The translations under genes and the position numbers were made by a program. A stretch of 64,000 nt of DNA from Pseudomonas frederiksbergensis (GTDB lineage Bacteria > Pseudomonadota > Gammaproteobacteria > Pseudomonadales > Pseudomonadaceae), in contig NZ_CP017886.1 of the NCBI RefSeq assembly GCF_001874645.1, positions 992,001 to 1,056,000 on the forward strand. The letters run 5' to 3'. Shown in pieces: positions 59,052-64,000 of this stretch. Below the pieces are notes generated by a model. It did not search any database. It worked only from the letters and a program-made list of their open reading frames with translations, and was not told the origin of the DNA. Each line of letters begins with the position of its first letter. Position 1 is the first letter of the stretch.

Positions 59052-60245
59052 ATGGCAGATGGCGTAGAGGCCCGTGGCAATTCGGTACGGGTCTATTTTC
59101 GTTTCAATGGCGAGTTGTGCCGGGAGCTGGTTCCAGGTGGCAACACATCGGCCAATCGCGAGCATGCAAAGCGCCTGGTGACGGTGATCGAGTACGAGAT
59201 ACAGGCCGGCACCTTCGATTACCGCCGGCATTTTCCAGAGTCGACCAAGCTGGCCGAAAACAGCTTCGGGCATTACCTGGATCTATGGCTGACGATCAAA
59301 GGCAACAGCGTGGCCGCGACCTCATTCCGTGGGTACAAGAACAAGGCCGAGGTTCATGTGCGGCCACGCTGGGGTGACATTCAGATCGATCAGATTGACC
59401 ACCTGGACCTGCAAGAGTGGATTCAGGGGCCGCTGTCGAAGCGCCTGAAGAACAAGACCATCCGGGACATCATCAGCAATGTGCGCCAGGTGTTCCGGCT
59501 CTACCGCACCCGGAAGAAGGTCGCACACGACCCAACCGAGGGGTTATTCGTGCGTCTGCCCGATCCAGAAGCGCCGGACCCGTTCACCCGAGCGGAAATC
59601 AAGCAGATCCTCGAAACACACACCAGCCGCACCCAGGAATTGCTGATGGTGCAGTTCATGATTTGGGCAGGCCCACGGGTATCGGAGACCATCGCGCTGG
59701 CCTGGGAGGACGTCGATCTGAAACAGGGGACGGTGACTTTCCGCCGGTCCAAGGTGCGCGGGGCCTATCGTGTGACCAAAACCCGGCGCTCGACGCGTAA
59801 GGTTCGCCTGCTGGAGCCCGCGTGGGATGCCCTGCGCAAGCTGGACGCGATCAACCAGCTCAAGACCGTGGATACGGTCGACGTCGTCGAGCGGGACAAC
59901 AAGACCGTCCGAAAGCACAAGCTGCACTTCGTATTCCTCAACACGAAGAGCGGCCTGCCGCACGTCAGCGACTTTGTCGTGAGGGACAGGTTCTTCAAAG
60001 CGCACCTGAAAGCAGCCGGCGTTCGCTATCGCGGTCCTGGCCAGTGCCGACACACCTACGCCAGCCAGTTGCTCACCACCGGCGTGGCTTCGGTCGACTG
60101 GATCGCGGAGCAAATGGGCCACACCAGCGCGAACATGATCCGACAGCACTACGGCATGTGGATCAACGAGGACGGCCCGGACGTCATCGGCATGCTGCAG
60201 CACGCCCTGAGCATTCAGCCACCAGATGGTGACAAAGCCCCGTAA
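59052..60245 (+). CDS. int: Tyrosine-type phage integrase
   Basis: 397 residues from ATG 59052. N-terminal arm-binding region, SAM-like core-binding domain (about residues 70-170), then the catalytic domain with Arg209 (AGPRVSETIAL), Arg333 (CRHTYASQLL), the HTSANMI motif and nucleophile Tyr367 (RQHYGMW). The usual H of the H-x-x-R box is replaced by Gly (GQCR), a change tolerated in related integrases. It lies just inside attR and integrates into the adjacent tRNA-Ser. A GTG at 59040 is an alternative start. Confidence 0.95.
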   Translation: MADGVEARGNSVRVYFRFNGELCRELVPGGNTSANREHAKRLVTVIEYEIQAGTFDYRRHFPESTKLAENSFGHYLDLWLTIKGNSVAATSFRGYKNKAEVHVRPRWGDIQIDQIDHLDLQEWIQGPLSKRLKNKTIRDIISNVRQVFRLYRTRKKVAHDPTEGLFVRLPDPEAPDPFTRAEIKQILETHTSRTQELLMVQFMIWAGPRVSETIALAWEDVDLKQGTVTFRRSKVRGAYRVTKTRRSTRKVRLLEPAWDALRKLDAINQLKTVDTVDVVERDNKTVRKHKLHFVFLNTKSGLPHVSDFVVRDRFFKAHLKAAGVRYRGPGQCRHTYASQLLTTGVASVDWIAEQMGHTSANMIRQHYGMWINEDGPDVIGMLQHALSIQPPDGDKAP

Positions 60246-60279
60246 ACCGGGGTTTGAACGCGGGCAATCCAGCAGTCCG

Positions 60280-60300
60280 TGTTCCCATGGATGTTCCCAT
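60280..60300. repeat. TGTTCCCAT tandem pair (candidate integrase arm sites, right)
   Basis: TGTTCCCAT occurs at 60280 and 60292, 12 bp apart, after the integrase stop and 75 bp inside attR. It resembles the CATTCCCAC pair in the same relative place at the left end. Confidence 0.45.
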
Positions 60301-60330
60301 ATGGGCCTTTTTCGACCCCCTGAAAACACA

Positions 60331-60364
60331 AAACCCCTGAAAACTTTAACGTTTTCAGGGGTTT
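60331..60364 (-). terminator. Phage-supplied terminator for tRNA-Ser
   Basis: AAACCCCTGAAAAC-loop-GTTTTCAGGGGTTT, 14-bp stem, just downstream of the intact tRNA on the minus strand. It mimics the ousted chromosomal hairpin at 23035, so the phage restores both the tRNA 3' end and a terminator. Confidence 0.8.
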
Positions 60365-60374
60365 AGTCGTTTCA

Positions 60375-60401
60375 AATTTGGCGGTGAAGGAGAGATTCGA
60401 A
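60375..60401. repeat. attR: 27-bp core inside tRNA-Ser
   Basis: Identical to 23082-23108. It covers the T-arm, acceptor 3' strand and CCA of tRNA-Ser. Confidence 0.93.
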
Positions 60402-60468
60402 CTCTCGATACAATTTCTTGTATACACACTTTCCAGGCGTGCTCCTTAAGCCACTCGGACACTTCACC
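60379..60468 (-). tRNA. tRNA-Ser (anticodon GGA)
   Basis: 90 nt on the minus strand. Acceptor GGTGAAG/CTTCACC, anticodon loop CTGGAAA (GGA), long variable arm with TACAA-GAAA-TTGTA stem, T-arm GAGAG-TTCGAAT-CTCTC, encoded CCA. It is complete and is the integration site of the prophage. Confidence 0.97.
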
Positions 60469-60776
60469 GTATCTCTTCAAACATGTTCTGTCTGTCGAGG
60501 CGCGCTAATGTAGTCGAAAGCTTTTCTGATGGCAAACATTTTTTTCAGAATTTTCATGCGGTTAAGACATTTGTACGTTCGGGCGGGTCTGGAGGCATGG
60601 CAAACCTGCCAATCTTCGGCTGGCTGAATGCTTCTATAGAGAGGGCAATGCGCGGTACGTATGGCCGGCTACGCTTGGCGGACGCGAATTGGCTGACTGG
60701 CCGGTCAGTCATGGCGCTTTACCTGGCCTACGGCGGTGGGTAACGTCTGCCCCACTTCAATACAAGGAATAGCGTC
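60469..60776. other. Intergenic stretch between tRNA-Ser and crotonase gene
   Basis: No supported gene. An open frame at 60483-60743 has no coding character or ribosome site. The stretch must hold the tRNA promoter (leftward) and the crotonase promoter; the only clear motif is the dyad at 60694-60711. Confidence 0.6.
60694..60711. promoter_or_regulatory. TetR-type operator-like dyad upstream of the crotonase gene
   Basis: TGACTGGCCGGTCAGTCA is an 18-bp palindrome with a single mismatched pair (perfect form TGACTGACCGGTCAGTCA). Dyads of this shape are typical TetR-family operators. It lies 66 bp before the crotonase start. The regulator is not in the window. Confidence 0.55.
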
Positions 60777-61466
60777 ATGAGTGAGTTGATTTCCTACCAT
60801 CTCGAAGACGGTATCGCGACCCTGACCTTGAGTAATGGCAAGGTCAATGCCATCTCGCCGGACGTGATTGCCGCGTTTAATGCTGCGCTGGATCGTGCGG
60901 TGACGGATCGTGCGGTGGTGATCATCACCGGTCAGCCGGGCATTTTGTCGGGCGGTTATGACTTGAAGGTGATGACGGCCGGCCCTAAAGAAGCAGTCAG
61001 CCTGGTGACTGCCGGTTCGACCCTCGCCCGTCGCCTGTTGTCGCACCCTTTCCCGGTGATCGTAGCGTGCCCTGGGCATGCGGTGGCCAAGGGCGCGTTC
61101 ATTTTATTGTCGGCCGATTACCGGATTGGTGTCGATGGCCCGTTCAGCATTGGCCTGAACGAAGTGCAGATCGGCATGACCATGCACCACGCCGGCATCG
61201 AGTTGGCGCGTGATCGTCTGCGCAAGTCGGCGTTCCACCGTTCGGTGATCAATGCTGAGATGTTCGATCCGCAGAGCGCTGTGGATGCCGGTTTCCTCGA
61301 CAAGGTCGTCTCTGCCGAAGAACTGCAAGGTGCAGCACTGGCTGTGGCGCGTCAGTTGAAGAAGATCAACATGACCGCGCACAAGAACACCAAGCTCAAA
61401 GTACGCAAGGCCCTGCTGGAGACGCTGGACAACGCAATCATCCAGGATCAGGAACACTTGGCTTAA
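60777..61466 (+). CDS. Crotonase / enoyl-CoA hydratase family protein
   Basis: 229 residues of the crotonase fold: N-terminal ISYHLEDGIATLTLSNGKVNAI, oxyanion-hole motifs ILSGGYDLK and HAVAKGAFILL, then IGLNEVQIGMT. The two glutamates of true hydratases are not obvious at both sites, so the reaction (hydration, isomerisation or thioester hydrolysis) is open. Monocistronic, with a terminator after it. Confidence 0.85.
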   Translation: MSELISYHLEDGIATLTLSNGKVNAISPDVIAAFNAALDRAVTDRAVVIITGQPGILSGGYDLKVMTAGPKEAVSLVTAGSTLARRLLSHPFPVIVACPGHAVAKGAFILLSADYRIGVDGPFSIGLNEVQIGMTMHHAGIELARDRLRKSAFHRSVINAEMFDPQSAVDAGFLDKVVSAEELQGAALAVARQLKKINMTAHKNTKLKVRKALLETLDNAIIQDQEHLA

Positions 61467-61485
61467 CCCCGAAAGCGCTGCAACG

Positions 61486-61513
61486 AAAAGCCCGACCGCC
61501 GAGTCGGGCTTTT
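61486..61513 (+). terminator. Terminator after the crotonase gene
   Basis: AAAAGCCCGAC-cgccga-GTCGGGCTTTTT, 11-bp stem with T-run, 19 bases after the stop. Confidence 0.92.
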
Positions 61514-61680
61514 TCTTGCCTGATCTGTTCACAGTCCTTCAGCCGCTCTACTCCGCATCTGACGCTATCAGTCTGAAACATGCGCTTAAACATCGCCTAT
61601 CTCCTACTTCTATAGCGGCAATTGCCGAAAACAGTGCACATCCGTACACTGCGCCACCTTTTGTCCCGGTGGGCCTGTAG

Positions 61681-62403
61681 ATGCTGTATCTGTTTCGCAT
61701 GTTATTGATGGGCCTGCATTTTGTTGTAGCGGGTGTGCTCGGTGTATTACTGGGCCTGTGCCGGCCGTTCAACCCGGATAACAGCCGTTTGTGCGCGCGC
61801 CTTTATGCCTGGCCAGCGATGTGCATTTTGCGATTACGAGTGAAGGCCGATGTCGGCGGGTTAACGAACAAGACGCAAAGCTGCGTGGTGATCGCCAACC
61901 ATCAATCCAACTATGATCTTTTTGTACTGGGTAATGTGGTACCGCACCGCACCGTGTGCATCGGCAAAAAGAGCCTGAAATGGGTGCCGTTGTTCGGGCA
62001 GCTGTTCTGGCTGGCCGGCAATGTGCTGATTGACCGTGGTAATGCGCACAAGGCTCGGCAGTCGATGCTCACCACGACCAACACCTTGCAGCACAAGGAC
62101 ACATCGATCTGGGTGTTCCCGGAAGGCACGCGCAACCTGGGTGAAGAGTTGCTGCCATTCAAGAAAGGCGCGTTCCAGATGGCAATCGCTGCCGGGGTGC
62201 CGATCGTGCCGGTGTGCGTCAGCAGCTACATCAACCATATGCGCCTGAACCGCTGGCGCAGTGGCAAGATCCTGATCCGCTCGCTGCCGGCGATTCCTAC
62301 CGCCGGCTTGAGCCTGGACGACATGCCGATGCTGATCGCCCAATGCCGCGAACAGATGCGCGAGTGCATCGAGTCAATGGACCGACAGCTACAAGCTGCC
62401 TGA
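61681..62403 (+). CDS. plsC: 1-acyl-sn-glycerol-3-phosphate acyltransferase (PlsC type)
   Basis: 240 residues. N-terminal membrane segment (FRMLLMGLHFVVAGVLGVLL), catalytic HX4D in NHQSNYD, GKKSLKWVPLFGQ, and the substrate motif FPEGTRN, then VPIVPV. It transfers an acyl chain to lysophosphatidate at the inner membrane. Pseudomonas carries several homologues, so the exact paralogue is uncertain. Confidence 0.9.
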   Translation: MLYLFRMLLMGLHFVVAGVLGVLLGLCRPFNPDNSRLCARLYAWPAMCILRLRVKADVGGLTNKTQSCVVIANHQSNYDLFVLGNVVPHRTVCIGKKSLKWVPLFGQLFWLAGNVLIDRGNAHKARQSMLTTTNTLQHKDTSIWVFPEGTRNLGEELLPFKKGAFQMAIAAGVPIVPVCVSSYINHMRLNRWRSGKILIRSLPAIPTAGLSLDDMPMLIAQCREQMRECIESMDRQLQAA

Positions 62404-62405
62404 AT

Positions 62406-62433
62406 GAAGCCCGCCCCGTGCGGGCTTCTTTTT
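62406..62433 (+). terminator. Terminator after plsC
   Basis: GAAGCCCGC-cccgt-GCGGGCTTC with TTTTTG following, directly after the stop. Confidence 0.9.
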
Positions 62434-62542
62434 GCCGGCGAACTTCGCCGACTTTGCTGACTCTCAAGCCTCAGAGCAGGATAAGCTGAACGCTGCCTGT
62501 CACTGCCATTTACCATTTGCCAAGAAGAAGTGAATCAGAATT

Positions 62543-63514
62543 ATGGGTAGAGTCGTTGCGGCTGCGGTCTACAGTGCCGGTAAGAAAGTCACCAATATCA
62601 CTCTCGACGAGGGCGCCGCCTGGGCTGCAAAACAAGGCCACTTTGTATGGATCGGTCTAGAAGAGCCGAACGCTCAGGAGCTGGCCAATCTGCAACGCCA
62701 GTTCGGCCTGCACGAACTGGCGATTGAAGACGCCCTGGATAAACACAGCCGACCGAAGCTGGAAACCTTTGGCGATGCGCTGTTTATCGTCACGTACTCG
62801 CCGGTGCGCCATGAAGGCAAACTGGAGTTCATCGAAACCCACATCTTTGCCGGCAAGGGTTACATCATCACCTGCCGCAACGGTCACTCGGCGTCCTACG
62901 CCCATGTGCGTCAACGCTGCGAGGCACGTCCGCTGCTGCTTGAGCACGGCGAAGATTTCGTCCTGTACGCCCTGCTCGATTTCGTCATCGAAAACTATCA
63001 GCCAGTGGGCGAAGCGATCCATAACGAGATCGATGAGCTGGAGCGCAACGTGCTGTGTAGCACACTCAACGAAAAGGACATTCAGAACCTGCACGGCTTG
63101 CGTCGCGACGTTCTGCGTCTACGTCGTTATGCAGCGCCGATGGTGGAAATCAGCGAAGAGCTGCAGAAGCTGAGCTTCCCGTTTATCGACAAGAACATGC
63201 GCCCGTACTTTCGTGATGTGCAGATTCATGTCACGCGGCAGATGGAGGACCTTACGACGTTACGCGACATCGCCAGCCAGACCATCGAGATCGGCGTGTT
63301 GCTGGAAGCGGCCCGACAAAGCGTGGTGCAACGCAAGTTTGCGGCCTGGGCGGCAATTCTGGCGTTCCCGACGGCAGTGGCCGGGATCTACGGGATGAAC
63401 TTCCAGAACATGCCGGAGCTAAGCTGGCACTACGGCTATTTTTCGGTGCTGGGGTTTATTACCGTGGGATGTTTCGGGTTGTGGGCGAGCTTCAAGCGGT
63501 CGGGGTGGCTATAG
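62543..63514 (+). CDS. corA: CorA-type magnesium/cobalt transporter
   Basis: 323 residues. Large cytoplasmic alpha/beta domain, long helix, and two C-terminal membrane helices joined by the signature GMN (YGMNFQNMPELSW). It works as a pentamer in the inner membrane. Followed by a REP doublet. Confidence 0.94.
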   Translation: MGRVVAAAVYSAGKKVTNITLDEGAAWAAKQGHFVWIGLEEPNAQELANLQRQFGLHELAIEDALDKHSRPKLETFGDALFIVTYSPVRHEGKLEFIETHIFAGKGYIITCRNGHSASYAHVRQRCEARPLLLEHGEDFVLYALLDFVIENYQPVGEAIHNEIDELERNVLCSTLNEKDIQNLHGLRRDVLRLRRYAAPMVEISEELQKLSFPFIDKNMRPYFRDVQIHVTRQMEDLTTLRDIASQTIEIGVLLEAARQSVVQRKFAAWAAILAFPTAVAGIYGMNFQNMPELSWHYGYFSVLGFITVGCFGLWASFKRSGWL

Positions 63515-63525
63515 AGCCTTACCCC

Positions 63526-63621
63526 GTAGGAGCTGGCGAAGCCTGCGATCTTTTGATCGTTTCACACGTCGACGACGCACAGTTTCCGCTGAAAAGATCG
63601 CAGGCTTCGCCAGCTCCTACG
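63526..63621. repeat. REP doublet (inverted pair) after corA
   Basis: GTAGGAGCTGGCGAAGCCTG and its inverted copy flank a 35-40 base spacer, with the internal CGATCTTTTGATC. This is a sequence variant (GGCGAAGCC) of the REP units at 3865 and 10388. Confidence 0.85.
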
Positions 63622-63626
63622 GGCAT

Positions 63627-64000
63627 CTATACAGATTTCGCCTTTGGCTTATGAGCCACAAACCGCATCATCCATTCCGCGACAGTGGCGCCGTGGTGCT
63701 CATGCGCCAGGCTGGCCACGCCTTTCTGGTAAACCTGCTCGCCAAGGTGCTGCTGGCGAATTTCCAGCAACGCCCGCGAGTAATCGTGAATGAACTCCGG
63801 GTGCCCCTGGAAGCACAGCACCTGGTCATTGATGTGGTACGCGGCGTAGGGGCAGAAATCGCTGGATGCGATCACCGTGGCGTTTTCCGGTAGCGCAGTG
63901 ACCTGATCCTGGTGACTGATCAACAAGGTCAGCTCTTCCCTCACCGGGCTCATCCACGGCGCTTTGGCGGCAAGTTTGTAGTTGTGGGTGCCGACACCCC
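63627..64000 (-). CDS. Class I glutamine amidotransferase (GMP-synthase-like), N-terminus beyond window
   Basis: The C-terminal 124 codons are visible, open to the edge. LLISHQDQVTALPENATVIA, SDFCPYAAYHINDQVLCFQG followed by HPEF: the His and Glu of HPEF complete the GATase-1 triad, while the nucleophile Cys lies off the window. Ends VAHKPKAKSV. Stand-alone amidotransferases of this sort often act on small amines (for example gamma-glutamyl compounds) rather than GMP. Substrate unresolved. Confidence 0.88.
   Translation of the reverse strand, partial: GVGTHNYKLAAKAPWMSPVREELTLLISHQDQVTALPENATVIASSDFCPYAAYHINDQVLCFQGHPEFIHDYSRALLEIRQQHLGEQVYQKGVASLAHEHHGATVAEWMMRFVAHKPKAKSV

Larger units (their letters stand above)
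23082..60401. mobile_element. P2-like mosaic prophage integrated in tRNA-Ser(GGA)
   Basis: Bounded by identical 27-bp repeats, with a tyrosine integrase at the right end next to the restored tRNA. All P2-type head, tail, lysis and late-activator genes are present and open, so the structural part appears intact. The replication region is not P2-like (toprim primase-helicase rather than gene A). Accessory genes occupy the left end, the lysis cassette, the S/V joint and the C-repressor side. Inducibility cannot be judged from sequence. Confidence 0.95.

Noticed and set aside
23082..60401. Defective R-type pyocin rather than a phage
   Set aside because: Portal, terminase, scaffold, capsid, integrase, replication genes and att sites are all present, so it is a prophage.
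60483..60743. 86-codon frame between tRNA-Ser and the crotonase gene
   Set aside because: No ribosome site, crosses the TetR-like dyad, and no recognisable sequence.
1..64000. CRISPR array or insertion sequence
   Set aside because: No regularly spaced repeat-spacer series and no transposase gene were seen; the repeats found are REP doublets, att cores and the AAGTAAT cluster.

Overview
The window is from a Pseudomonas chromosome, most likely of the P. fluorescens group. This rests on the methylcitrate-cycle order with AcnD, the thrH/cysH pair, a DUF1652 protein, and inverted REP doublets of the GTAGGAGCTGCCGCAGGCTG type. About 27 kb of ordinary chromosome flanks one integrated prophage of about 37.3 kb.

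Left flank (1-23081). A leftward propionate cluster (FCD-type GntR regulator, prpB, prpC, acnD) is followed by a three-gene envelope module (retropepsin-like protease, inactive transglutaminase with seven membrane helices, ATP-grasp ligase-like protein), then pabB, thrH, cysH, two LysR/reductase divergons, a HAD phosphatase and a toxin-first toxin-antitoxin pair. Small envelope genes follow (glycine zipper, two lipoproteins including osmE, cytochrome c, DUF4337, DUF1652). The stretch before the prophage is decaying: an Hsp20 remnant, and a DUF2442 gene whose DUF4160 partner is frameshifted.

Prophage (23082-60401). It sits in the 3' end of tRNA-Ser(GGA), bounded by a 27-bp direct repeat. The integrase is at the right end beside the intact tRNA. 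Morphogenesis is P2-like: Q and P leftward, then O N M L X, lysis (holin, muramidase, Rz/Rz1), R S, V W J I, H plus a chaperone, FI FII E/E' T U D. The E gene keeps the T TTT TTG -1 frameshift site. Three TGT-N13-ACA dyads sit before late operons and match the Ogr-type zinc-finger activator encoded in the early region. The rest is not P2-like: a C/Cro-type switch with a CII-like YmfL protein, a toprim primase-helicase in place of P2 gene A, a separate second copy of its helicase half, and a run of small early genes with a methyltransferase. Accessory genes sit at module joints: brnTA and a DNA adenine methylase with a frameshifted C-terminus at the left end, a P-loop protein inside the lysis cassette, a HEPN-like gene between S and V, and a membrane zinc-ribbon protein next to the repressor.

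Right flank (60469-64000). A crotonase gene has an 18-bp TetR-type dyad upstream. It is followed by a PlsC-type acyltransferase, CorA, a REP doublet and the start of a glutamine amidotransferase gene.

The best candidates for undescribed biology are the HEPN-like gene at the S/V joint, the P-loop gene in the lysis cassette, the free-standing helicase paralogue, the zinc-ribbon gene of the lysogeny region, the 11-bp-phased AAGTAAT repeats in the gene-free left end, and a small-protein family present once in the chromosome and once in the prophage.
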